Below, piece after piece: positions 1-6,764 of a DNA stretch of 13,321 bases (position 1 is the first letter of the stretch; every line of letters starts with the position of its first letter). A program made the position numbers and the translations under genes. Source of the DNA: Frankiaceae bacterium (GTDB lineage: Bacteria; Actinomycetota; Actinomycetes; Mycobacteriales; SCTD01); contig JAJAYV010000412.1 in NCBI GenBank assembly GCA_026786045.1, forward strand, positions 1-13,321, in the 5' to 3' direction. The notes under the pieces are model-generated. The model made no database searches. It saw only the letters and a program-made list of their open reading frames with translations, and was not told the DNA's origin.

Positions 1-1757
1 AGGCGTGCCTGCTCGGCAGCGTGGTGCTCCTGCTCGAGCCGCAGCTCCTCCGCGACGCGAGCGCGCTCAGCCGCGTCGTTGTCCGCGGCGAGACGTGCCT
101 GCTCGGTGGCTTGTGCGGCAAGACGCTGCTCTTCGGCGAGGCGGGCTTCTTCTGCGAGGCGTGCTTCCTCGGCGAGCCGGGCCTCCTCGGCGGCGGCCGC
201 TTCCGCGGAAGCGCGGGCCTCCTCGGCTAGGCGGGCTTCTTCTACGAGCCGGGCTTCCTCGGCGAGGCGTGCCTGCTCGGCGGCTGCTGCGGCCTGGCGC
301 TGCTCTTCGGCGATGCGGGCGCCTTCGGCGTCCTCAGCGAGCCGGGTCTTTTCAGCCAGGCGTGCTTCTTCGGCCAGGCGGGCTTCGTCTGCGAGCCGTG
401 CTTCCTCGTCAAGGCGGGCTTCGTCTGCGAGCCGTGCTTCCTCGTCAAGGCGTGCCTGCTCGGCAGCCTCGGCCTCGTCAGCGAGCCGGACCGCTTCAGC
501 GGCAGCCGCTTCCGCGGAAGCGCGCGCCTCCTTCTCGAGACGCTGCTCCTCGAGCCGGTCCTCCTCGGCCTCGGCCAGCGCCTCGGCGGCCGCGCGCACC
601 GACGACAGGTCGACCACCTCGGCGACGTGGTCCTCGCCGTGCTCGGCCTCGAACTCCGCCTGATGAGCCGCCTTGGCCGCCTCGAGCTCGGCCTGGGCGG
701 CGGCGAGCTCGGCGGCGTCTCGCCCGCGGCGGGCGGCGGCACGGCGCTCGCGCTCGACGCGCTTGGGGTCCTCGGGCTCGGCCGGCACGACCTTGGGGGT
801 GGTCGGACGGTGCACCGGCGCGGCGAAGACGTCGTCGCTCGCCGTGGCCGGGCCGAGCAGCGCGGACAGCGACTCCGACACGCGCAAGATCGAGCCGGCG
901 ACGTCGTCCTCGCGGGCCGGCTGGGCGACGCCGCGCCGCTCCTCGCGCTGGGTCGGCACGCCTAGCCCGGTCAGCGCCGAGGCCAGCCGGGAGGCCACCT
1001 CGCGCGGGGCCAGCGGCTCCTCCGACACGGGGCCGAAGACCTCGACCTCGGGCTCCTCCACCTCGAGCAGCCCGGCGGTGACGAGGCGTACGACGACCTG
1101 ACCGGCTTCGTACAGCGTGAAGCCGCACTCGCGGGCCAGGTCGGTGACGGAGCGGACCCCGTCGACCTTGCACAGCAGCGACCAGGCGTCGGTGTCGATC
1201 TCGGTCTCGTCGGAGGCGGCGTCGGCGGCGGACAGCATCGGGACGGCGTCCGGCCCGTGCAGGACCTGCTCCATCTGCGTCCAGAGGTCCTGGCGCGCCT
1301 CGATCTCGCCGAGCAGCACGTCGACCTCGACCGGCGGGGCGACGTCCTCGCGGGTGCGCTCGTTGACCCGGAACTTCCAGGTGGCGTGCCGCCACGGCAG
1401 CAGGTCGGACAGCGACGCGCGGACCTGCTCGTTGACGAAGTCCTCGACGACCGGCTGGTCGACGTAGCCGAGGTGGACCAGGAGCTCGCCGAGCCGCCAG
1501 CCCTGCAGCTCGGTGCGCTGGGCCTCGAGCGCCTCGGCCAGGGCCTCCGGTCCGAGTGCCCCGGAGCTGACCAGGCGCGAGCCCAGCGCGGGCCGCTTGC
1601 CGGGCGCGACGACGGCGTAGACGCGCCCGCCGCGCAGGTAGACCTGCGCCTTCTCGCCGGCCGCGTCGAGCACGTGCAGGCAGCCGGTGGCCGTTCCGTC
1701 GGCGAGCTGCCGCAGCACCTCGGACAGGGGTGTGGTGGCCAGGTCGCCCTTGAGCAC
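1..1757 (-). CDS. DUF4388 domain protein with long Ala/Glu/Arg coiled-coil tail (partial, C-terminus beyond left edge)
   Basis: The reading frame opens at GTG 1757 behind a good ribosome site (rc AGGAG, about 1764-1770) and continues without a stop to the left edge, giving at least 585 residues; the C-terminus is missing. Residues 1-100 (starting VLKGDLATTPLSEVLRQL) match the DUF4388 fold, known from regulatory and gliding proteins. A second helical, winged-helix-like segment follows around residues 185-245 (WSLLCKVDGVRSVTDLAREC). From about residue 326 on, the protein is nearly pure Ala/Glu/Arg/Leu, built from units such as EEARLAEEARLADEA, which predicts one long coiled coil. No membrane segment or signal peptide is visible. 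The gene is divergent from rsiG with a 187-bp gap. A scaffold or polar cytoskeletal role would fit the architecture, but that is inference. Longer ORFs in other frames here are shadows. Confidence 0.85.
   Translation of the reverse strand, partial: MLKGDLATTPLSEVLRQLADGTATGCLHVLDAAGEKAQVYLRGGRVYAVVAPGKRPALGSRLVSSGALGPEALAEALEAQRTELQGWRLGELLVHLGYVDQPVVEDFVNEQVRASLSDLLPWRHATWKFRVNERTREDVAPPVEVDVLLGEIEARQDLWTQMEQVLHGPDAVPMLSAADAASDETEIDTDAWSLLCKVDGVRSVTDLARECGFTLYEAGQVVVRLVTAGLLEVEEPEVEVFGPVSEEPLAPREVASRLASALTGLGVPTQREERRGVAQPAREDDVAGSILRVSESLSALLGPATASDDVFAAPVHRPTTPKVVPAEPEDPKRVERERRAAARRGRDAAELAAAQAELEAAKAAHQAEFEAEHGEDHVAEVVDLSSVRAAAEALAEAEEDRLEEQRLEKEARASAEAAAAEAVRLADEAEAAEQARLDEEARLADEARLDEEARLADEARLAEEARLAEKTRLAEDAEGARIAEEQRQAAAAAEQARLAEEARLVEEARLAEEARASAEAAAAEEARLAEEARLAEEARLAEEQRLAAQATEQARLAADNDAAERARVAEELRLEQEHHAAEQAR
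198..213. repeat. 16-bp perfect palindrome, copy 1 (CGCTTCCGCGGAAGCG)
   Basis: This is a perfect 16-bp self-complementary sequence inside the coiled-coil coding region, encoding part of ASAEAAA on the minus strand. An identical copy lies at 507-522. It may simply follow from codon choice in a duplicated segment. Confidence 0.8.
376..447. repeat. Perfect 36-bp tandem duplication
   Basis: Bases 376-411 and 412-447 are identical and the match continues a few bases further. The unit encodes twelve residues of the minus-strand coiled coil (DEEARLADEARL type). Perfect identity amid diverged neighbours points to a recent in-frame duplication. Confidence 0.9.
507..522. repeat. 16-bp perfect palindrome, copy 2 (CGCTTCCGCGGAAGCG)
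   Basis: Identical to 198-213 and also flanked by similar ASAEAA-coding sequence, so the two probably arose by duplication of a longer unit. Confidence 0.8.
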
Positions 1758-1850
1758 GTCCGGCCTCCTGTTCGCCCCGCGGCTGACGCGTACGCCGACC
1801 GGCGCCGCACCTCCAAGCCTTCGGCAGCCCGGGTCCCGACGTTGAGCCGT

Positions 1851-1864
1851 ACGGGTCAACCCGT
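1851..1864. promoter_or_regulatory. Inverted repeat ACGGGT-CA-ACCCGT in the divergent intergenic region
   Basis: A perfect 6-bp inverted repeat with a 2-bp spacer lies in the 187-bp gap between the DUF4388 gene (start 1757) and rsiG (start 1945). It can be stretched to GTAC at both ends if two bases are looped out on the right (GTAC at 1866-1869). A TTGAGC hexamer at 1842-1847 could serve as a -35 element for rsiG, although no convincing -10 was found. The position suits an operator controlling one or both genes; no regulator can be assigned. Confidence 0.4.
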
Positions 1865-1944
1865 CGTACTGGCTCCCGCCCGGCCAGGGCATCTGCCACG
1901 ATGGACCCGCACGAGTCCCCAGGACGGCCGAACAGGAGCAGCAC

Positions 1945-2520
1945 GTGAGCGTCGAGGGCACCGCGACCCCGCCCGCGCAGGGCAACCGTCGCATCGACCG
2001 CGTGCTGGCCGAGGACTACCTCGACGGGCTGCTCGACCTGCCGATCGCGGAGGCCCGTCAGCTGCGGACCGACGCCGAGCAGGAGGAGGTCGACCTCTCC
2101 TACCTGCGCCGCATGATCCAGGGCCGGCTCGACATCCTGCGCGCCGAGCTCAACCGCCGCGACAGCTCCTCGAACCAGACCCTCGTCGAGGGGCTGGCCG
2201 CGATCCTGGCCGACGAGCCGCGCGCGCCCGCCCGTGGCCTCGGCCGGCACTCCACCATCGAGCCGTCCCGCGCCGACAGCCACCGCCGCTACGTCGAGGC
2301 ACTGGTCGCCGACGTCGACCTGTCGGACGTGTCGGCCCGCTCCACCGACGAGGTCGCCCACGCGATCCGCACGCTGTCGGAGGAGGAGCAGGACATCTCC
2401 ACCAAGCGCCGCGCGGTGCAGGGCGTCATGGACGCGTGCAGCGCGGAGATCACCCGCCGCTACCGCGACGGCGAGGCCGACGTCGCCACCCTGCTCGCCG
2501 AGCAGCCGCCCGGCGCGTGA
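1945..2520 (+). CDS. rsiG: RsiG-type c-di-GMP-dependent anti-sigma factor
   Basis: This 191-residue protein is predicted to be mostly helical. It carries two perfect copies of E(X)3S(X)2R(X)3Q(X)3D: E48-S52-R55-Q59-D63 and E148-S152-R155-Q159-D163. In Streptomyces RsiG these two motifs lie on an antiparallel coiled coil, bind a c-di-GMP dimer and arm the protein to sequester the sporulation sigma factor WhiG. Length, spacing and the intervening segment fit RsiG. There is no signal peptide or membrane segment, so it should act in the cytoplasm. GTG 1945 was chosen because CAGGAG lies at about 1933-1938 and the sequence just downstream leads into the conserved helix. It overlaps the asparaginase gene by GTGA. 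No whiG is present in the window, so the sigma partner is inferred from the family. Confidence 0.88.
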   Translation: MSVEGTATPPAQGNRRIDRVLAEDYLDGLLDLPIAEARQLRTDAEQEEVDLSYLRRMIQGRLDILRAELNRRDSSSNQTLVEGLAAILADEPRAPARGLGRHSTIEPSRADSHRRYVEALVADVDLSDVSARSTDEVAHAIRTLSEEEQDISTKRRAVQGVMDACSAEITRRYRDGEADVATLLAEQPPGA

Positions 2521-3464
2521 GCCTGCCCGTCCTGGTCGAGCTGGTCCGCTCGGGCGTCGTCGAGAGCACGCACGCCGGCTCCGTCGTCGCGCTGCGCCCC
2601 GACGGCTCGACCGCCCTGTCGCTCGGCGTCGTGGACCGCCCGGTCTTTCCCCGCTCGTCGAACAAGCCCCTGCAGGCCGTCGGCCTGCTCGACGCCGGCT
2701 GGTCCCCGCCCGACGACCAGACCCTCGCGCTGGCTACCGCCTCCCACTCCGGCCTGCCCGCCCACCTCGAGGTCGTACGCCGCATGCTGTCGGCTGCGGG
2801 CCTGACCGAGGAAGCGCTGGGCTGCCCGGCCCTGCTGCCGCTGGACGTCGACGCCGCGCATGCGCTGCTGCGCGCCGGCGGCGAGGCGACCCGGCTGACG
2901 ATGAACTGCTCCGGCAAGCACGCCGCGATGCTGGCCACCTGCGTCGCGAACGGCTGGCCGACCGTGGGCTACCTTGCGCCGGACCACCCGGTGCAGCGGG
3001 CGATGACCGCGACGATCGAGCGGCTGGCCGGCGAGCCGGTGCGGCACGTCGCCGTGGACGGCTGCGGTGCGCCGCAGCACGCGCTGACGCTGATCGGTCT
3101 CGCCAGGGCCTTCACCGCGTTGGTGACCGGCGACGGGACCAGCCGCCGCACGGCCGACGCCATGCGCGCCCACCCCGAGCTGGTCGGCGGGCCGGGTCGC
3201 GAGGTCACCCGGCTCATGGCGGGGACCCCCGGGCTGGTGGCCAAGGACGGCGCCGAGGGCGTCTTCGCTGCCGCGCTGCCCGACGGCGCGGCCGCGGCGG
3301 TCAAGGTCGCCGACGGGTCGACCCGCGCGGCCGTACCGATGCTGGTCGGGGCGCTGCGTGCGCTGGGCGTCACCGCCGACGTGCTCGACGAGCTGGCGAC
3401 CGAGCCGGTCCTCGGCGGCGGTGTCCCGGTCGGCGAGCTGCGCGGGACGTCCCTGCTGGGCTGA
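2517..3464 (+). CDS. L-asparaginase II-type enzyme (Rhizobium etli class)
   Basis: This 315-residue protein belongs to the asparaginase II family (PF06089 type), which is unrelated to E. coli AnsA/AnsB and probably hydrolyses L-asparagine to aspartate and ammonia in the cytoplasm. The N-terminal block VELVRSGVVESTHAGSVVAL is typical. Family key residues appear present: an SxxK pair at S47/K50 (SSNK), SHSG, C131 and K134 in NCSGKH, C183 in DGCG, and K243 in AKDGAEG; in the R. etli enzyme the equivalents form the Ser-Lys catalytic site and a Cys/Lys/Cys zinc site. GTG 2517 overlaps the rsiG stop by four bases, so translation is probably coupled. An in-frame reading upstream of 2517 lies antisense to the DUF4388 gene and across rsiG in another frame, and is not coding. 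The gene is slightly shorter than many homologues. Confidence 0.9.
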   Translation: MSLPVLVELVRSGVVESTHAGSVVALRPDGSTALSLGVVDRPVFPRSSNKPLQAVGLLDAGWSPPDDQTLALATASHSGLPAHLEVVRRMLSAAGLTEEALGCPALLPLDVDAAHALLRAGGEATRLTMNCSGKHAAMLATCVANGWPTVGYLAPDHPVQRAMTATIERLAGEPVRHVAVDGCGAPQHALTLIGLARAFTALVTGDGTSRRTADAMRAHPELVGGPGREVTRLMAGTPGLVAKDGAEGVFAAALPDGAAAAVKVADGSTRAAVPMLVGALRALGVTADVLDELATEPVLGGGVPVGELRGTSLLG

Positions 3465-3470
3465 GCGGCC

Positions 3471-4439
3471 TCAATGCGCGGAGGTCTCTGCGGCCTTCCC
3501 CTTGCGGGCCCGGCCGATGAGCGTGACGACCAGGACGACGACGGCGCCGACGACCAGGCCGATCACGGCGCTGGCGAGGGTCTCGACGAGCCACGACACC
3601 ACGCCGCTGAGCCCGCTGACGGCATCACCCGCTGCCTCCTCGAGGGAGTGGACGACGTCGTACGGACCGTGCCAACCGAGCTCGTCGGTGCCGATCAGCA
3701 GGATGTGCCCGCCGACCCAGAGCATGGCGGCGGTGCCGACGACGGAGATGACCGACAGGAAGTGCGGCATCGCCCGCACGAGCCCGCGGCCGAACTTCGC
3801 GGTCGCGGCGGAGGAGCCCTGCGCCAGCCGCAGGCCGATGTCGTCCATCTTCACGATGAGCCCGACCACGCCGTAGACCAGGACGGTGATGCCGAGCGCG
3901 ACGACGGCCAGGATCAGCGCCCGGCTGACCAGCGACTCGTCCGCGACCTCGTTGAGCGAGATCACCATGATCTCAGCCGACAGGATGAAGTCGGTGCGCA
4001 CCGCGCCGGACACGACGGTGTCCTCGTCGACCAGCGCCGGCTCCCCGTCGGCGGACACCTCGGGCTCGGGGCCGTGGTGCGCGCCGCCGAGCCGCTCCCA
4101 CACCTTCTCGGCGCCCTCGTAGCAGAGGTAGGCGCCGCCGAGCATGAGGATCGGGGTGAGCATCCACGGGACGAACTGGCTGAGCAGGATCAGCGCCGGG
4201 CCGATGATGAGGAACTTGTTGCGCAGCGAGCCGAGCGCGATGCGCCGGATGATCGGCAGCTCGCGCGCCGCGGCCAGATCGCGGACGTACTGCGGCGTCA
4301 CGGCGGCGTCGTCCACCACGACGCCGGCGGCCTTCGCGCTCGCACGGCCCGCGGCGGCGCCGATGTCGTCCACAGAAGCCGCGGCGACCTTGGCGAGTGC
4401 GGCGACGTCGTCGAGCAGCGCGACCAGACCGCCGCTCAT
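3471..4439 (-). CDS. DUF808 family integral membrane protein (YedI-like)
   Basis: This 322-residue protein starts at ATG 4439 behind a GGGAG ribosome site. The N-terminal region MSGGLVALLDDVAALAKVAA and the following soluble segment are hallmarks of DUF808 (E. coli YedI). Hydrophobic segments around residues 90-125 (FLIIGPALILL, ILMLGGAYLCY), 180-210, 230-265 and 285-312 predict four to five membrane helices, ending in a short basic tail. The function of the family is unknown. The stop codon is separated from the convergent asparaginase stop by only six bases, so the two transcripts probably overlap at their 3' ends. The frame stays open upstream to 4946, but that part is antisense-like filler across the end of the GGDEF-EAL gene. 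A 133-bp gap separates it from that gene, so it may have its own promoter. Confidence 0.88.
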   Translation of the reverse strand: MSGGLVALLDDVAALAKVAAASVDDIGAAAGRASAKAAGVVVDDAAVTPQYVRDLAAARELPIIRRIALGSLRNKFLIIGPALILLSQFVPWMLTPILMLGGAYLCYEGAEKVWERLGGAHHGPEPEVSADGEPALVDEDTVVSGAVRTDFILSAEIMVISLNEVADESLVSRALILAVVALGITVLVYGVVGLIVKMDDIGLRLAQGSSAATAKFGRGLVRAMPHFLSVISVVGTAAMLWVGGHILLIGTDELGWHGPYDVVHSLEEAAGDAVSGLSGVVSWLVETLASAVIGLVVGAVVVLVVTLIGRARKGKAAETSAH

Positions 4440-4488
4440 CGAGCGGCTCCCGTCGTGCGCTCGGACGGGGACAAGGGGGGCTGGGCCG

Positions 4489-4517
4489 GCACGCGGGGAG
4501 CGTAGCCCGGCGCGTGC
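4489..4517 (-). other. Inverted repeat between the GGDEF-EAL and DUF808 genes
   Basis: A perfect 7-bp stem (GCACGCG at 4489-4495, CGCGTGC at 4511-4517) with a 15-base loop lies in the 133-bp gap. On the minus strand it follows the GGDEF-EAL stop (4573) and precedes the DUF808 start (4439). There is no T-tract, so it may be a weak terminator, an attenuator or chance in GC-rich DNA. Confidence 0.3.
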
Positions 4518-4572
4518 TGCCCTGCGCCTCGTCCGCAGGACGTCGAGCTGGGCAGCGGGTGGTGGTCCGCGC

Positions 4573-6519
4573 TCACGCCGCCGCGAGGTAGCGGGCGACC
4601 GCAGCGGCGCTCCAGCGTCCTCCGGCGGGATGCTGACGATGTTCGGCGTTGAGCGCGCCGGCGATCGTGTGCAGCGAGGCGCCGGCGCCGTGCAGGAGTG
4701 CGATCCGTCCGGCGACGGCATCGTCGAGCGGGTCGCAGTCGCGCCGCCGGCGGCGGCCTTGCGGCGCGGTCGACTCGGGCGTGACGTCCACGCACGTAGT
4801 GAGCACGGCGCCGAGCTCGTCGACGGGGACCGCCTTGGACCACAGGAAGCCCTGGCCCTGGTGGCAGCCGTAGCCGAGCAGCGCCGCGGCCTGTTGCTCG
4901 GTCTCGACGCCCTCCGCGATGCACGTCGCGCCGACGGCCTGCGCAAGGCTGACGACGCTGGCGCAGATGGCCTCGTCGTCGTGGCTGCGGCCGATGCCGG
5001 CGACGAAGACCCGGTCGATCTTGATCGTGCTGATCGGGTAGCGCCGCAGGTAGAGCAGCGAGGACCAGCCGGTGCCGAAGTCGTCGATGGCCAACCGCAC
5101 CCCGAGTGCGGCGAGCTCTTCCAGGGCCAGCGCGGCGGCCGGCTCGTCCTCGACGACGGCCGACTCGGTCACCTCGAGCAGGAGCCGGTGGGGTTCGAGC
5201 CCGCTGGCGACCAGGGCCGTACGGACGTGCCGGATGATGTCGGGGTCGGCCAGCTGGCGCACAGACAGGTTGACGGCGACGTCCAGGCCGGCGAGCGGCC
5301 CGCCGGGATCGACAGCGTCCTGACAGGCCTGGGCCAGCGCCCACTGTCCCAACGGCACGATGAGCCCGGTCTCCTCGGCGACGGCGATGAACTGGTCCGG
5401 CCCGAGCACGCCACGACGGGGGTGCTGCCAACGGGCCAGGGCCTCGCCCGCGACCGGCCGACCCGTCCGCAGGTCGACGACGGGCTGGTAGTGCAGGACG
5501 AGCTCGCAGCGGCCGAGCGCTGCGCGCAGGTCCAGCTCGGTCGCCATGCGTTCCTGCACGCCGGCCCGCAGCTCGCCGGTGAACAGGCGGATCCGGCCAC
5601 GCCCGCGGCGCTTGGCGTCGTACATGGCGGCGTCGGCGGCGAGCAGCACCTCCTCACCGGTCTGGCCGGGAAGGGCCGTCGCGACCCCGATGCTGGCGCT
5701 GATCTGCACGAGCGTGCCGCTGACCTCGACGGGCAGCTCCAGCGTCCGGGCCAGCCGGGCGCCGAGCGGTCCGACCTCCTCGCGGGTGGCAAGGTCGGCC
5801 CAGACGACGACGAACTCGTCGCCCGCATAGCGCGCAAGCGTGTCCACCTCACGCACCGCCGACTGCAGGCGGGCGGCGACCTCGACGAGCAGCGCGTCTC
5901 CGCCCGCGTGGCCGAGACTGTCGTTGATGCGCTTGAAGTGGTCGAGGTCCAGGAAGGCGACGCAGACGTGGTTGCCGTTGCGGCGGGCGTCCGCGAGCGC
6001 CTGGGCGAGCCGGTCGTCGAGCAAGGCCCGGTTGGGCAGGCCGGTGAGACGGTCGTGCTGCGCCTGGTGGGTCAGGGCCCGCTCGGTGCGACGCAGCAGC
6101 GTCACGTCCGTGTGGATGATCAAGGCGCCGAGGCCGTCCAACGTCGGCAGCGGTGCGATGGCCACCGTGAACCACCGCTGGACCTCCCCGTGGTGGCAGG
6201 GGTAGGTGTGCCGGTGCAGCGCCGTCGTGCCGCTGAGCACGTCCCGCAGCCCCCGCGCCACGTCGATCGCGTCCGCAGCGTCCGCAGCGTCCTCCGACTG
6301 GTGGTCGGCGGCGTCGGCGCAGGTACCGGCCTGCTCGCAGGTGGCGAGGTAGTTGGCATTGATGCCGACGACGGCCGGATCGCCGCCGTTGTCGTGTGCG
6401 AAGCTTCGCCAGGCGTCGTTGACGGCGACGATGACGCCGTCGCTGCCGACGGCGCACGTGGCCGCGACCAGCGCGTCCAGGACGTCCTGGACGGCGAGTT
6501 CCGGCCCGGGCCCGGTCAT
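4573..6519 (-). CDS. PAS-GGDEF-EAL c-di-GMP synthase/phosphodiesterase with C-terminal helix-turn-helix-like tail
   Basis: This 648-residue protein lacks membrane segments. Residues 12-140 form a PAS-like sensor with conserved NYLATC and YPCHHGEVQRWF blocks. The GGDEF domain (about 150-312) has D191, the active site YAGDEF (G233-F236; first Gly replaced by Ala) and an inhibitory I-site R223-x-x-D226. The EAL domain (about 335-580) keeps E359-A-L-x-R, VNLS Asn, LEVTES, D479-D480 FGTG, K500 and E536, so both activities look intact. A basic linker leads to residues 605-648 (SLHTIAGALNAE...GGRWSAAAVARYL), which resemble the recombinase-type helix-turn-helix found after serine recombinases. ATG 6519 overlaps the stop of the upstream 82-aa gene by ATGA, indicating translational coupling; the frame upstream of 6519 overlaps that gene and is not used. 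It is last in the operon with the STAS-GAF-ANTAR regulator. Confidence 0.92.
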   Translation of the reverse strand: MTGPGPELAVQDVLDALVAATCAVGSDGVIVAVNDAWRSFAHDNGGDPAVVGINANYLATCEQAGTCADAADHQSEDAADAADAIDVARGLRDVLSGTTALHRHTYPCHHGEVQRWFTVAIAPLPTLDGLGALIIHTDVTLLRRTERALTHQAQHDRLTGLPNRALLDDRLAQALADARRNGNHVCVAFLDLDHFKRINDSLGHAGGDALLVEVAARLQSAVREVDTLARYAGDEFVVVWADLATREEVGPLGARLARTLELPVEVSGTLVQISASIGVATALPGQTGEEVLLAADAAMYDAKRRGRGRIRLFTGELRAGVQERMATELDLRAALGRCELVLHYQPVVDLRTGRPVAGEALARWQHPRRGVLGPDQFIAVAEETGLIVPLGQWALAQACQDAVDPGGPLAGLDVAVNLSVRQLADPDIIRHVRTALVASGLEPHRLLLEVTESAVVEDEPAAALALEELAALGVRLAIDDFGTGWSSLLYLRRYPISTIKIDRVFVAGIGRSHDDEAICASVVSLAQAVGATCIAEGVETEQQAAALLGYGCHQGQGFLWSKAVPVDELGAVLTTCVDVTPESTAPQGRRRRRDCDPLDDAVAGRIALLHGAGASLHTIAGALNAEHRQHPAGGRWSAAAVARYLAAA

Positions 6520-6764
6520 GACGTCCCGGCTGACCGGTAGGGCACGGGGTGGTTGCGGCCGAGCTCGGTGAAGCGCTCGTTGAGCGCGTGCGCGATCTGG
6601 TCGTGGTCCTGGTTGCCGGGCACGAGAGCGCCGTGCAGGACCGCTTCGAGCTGCAGCGGTCCCGTGGTCCCGCCCAGGGCGAAGTACCGCATCCACAGCT
6701 CGGGGCCGGTCAGTCCGCTGTCTCGGCGGGCTCGGTCCAGAGCGTCCGGGACGTCACTGCCCAT
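6516..6764 (-). CDS. Conserved small actinobacterial protein of unknown function (82 aa)
   Basis: This acidic, helical 82-residue protein has no signal peptide or membrane segment. It has the pattern ELWMRYFALGG (about residues 21-31) and ALNERFTELGRNHPVPY near the C-terminus, which I recall from short proteins encoded next to GAF-ANTAR or diguanylate cyclase genes in related actinomycetes; no function is known to me. ATG 6764 overlaps the STAS-GAF-ANTAR stop (6754) by 11 bases, and its own stop overlaps the start of the GGDEF-EAL gene as ATGA. The position between sensor and enzyme in a coupled operon suggests an adaptor or partner, which is inference. The layout leaves little doubt that it is translated. 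Confidence 0.8.
   Translation of the reverse strand: MGSDVPDALDRARRDSGLTGPELWMRYFALGGTTGPLQLEAVLHGALVPGNQDHDQIAHALNERFTELGRNHPVPYRSAGTS

Larger units (their letters stand above)
60..560. repeat. Degenerate 18/36-bp coding repeats of the coiled-coil tail
   Basis: The DNA is made of variations on an 18-bp unit encoding (E/D)EARLA on the minus strand, often paired into 36-bp units. Copies differ mostly at one or two positions, as expected from repeated slippage or unequal exchange followed by drift. The most recent event appears to be the perfect duplication at 376-447. All units are multiples of three, so the frame is preserved throughout. Confidence 0.8.

Noticed and set aside
376..447. CRISPR-like repeat pair
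   Set aside because: The two 36-bp copies are directly adjacent without spacers, and lie in frame inside a coiled-coil coding region.
496..2361. 621-aa minus-strand ORF
   Set aside because: Its product is Arg/Ala/Gly-rich low-complexity sequence; it lies out of frame with the DUF4388 gene and antisense to rsiG, so it is a GC-bias shadow.
1257..2516. N-terminal extension of the asparaginase frame
   Set aside because: The frame is open by GC bias, antisense to the DUF4388 gene and across rsiG; homology to asparaginase starts only after GTG 2517.
4144..6540. 798-aa plus-strand ORF
   Set aside because: It is antisense to the PAS-GGDEF-EAL gene, which has unmistakable motifs on the other strand; the plus-strand product has no recognisable family.
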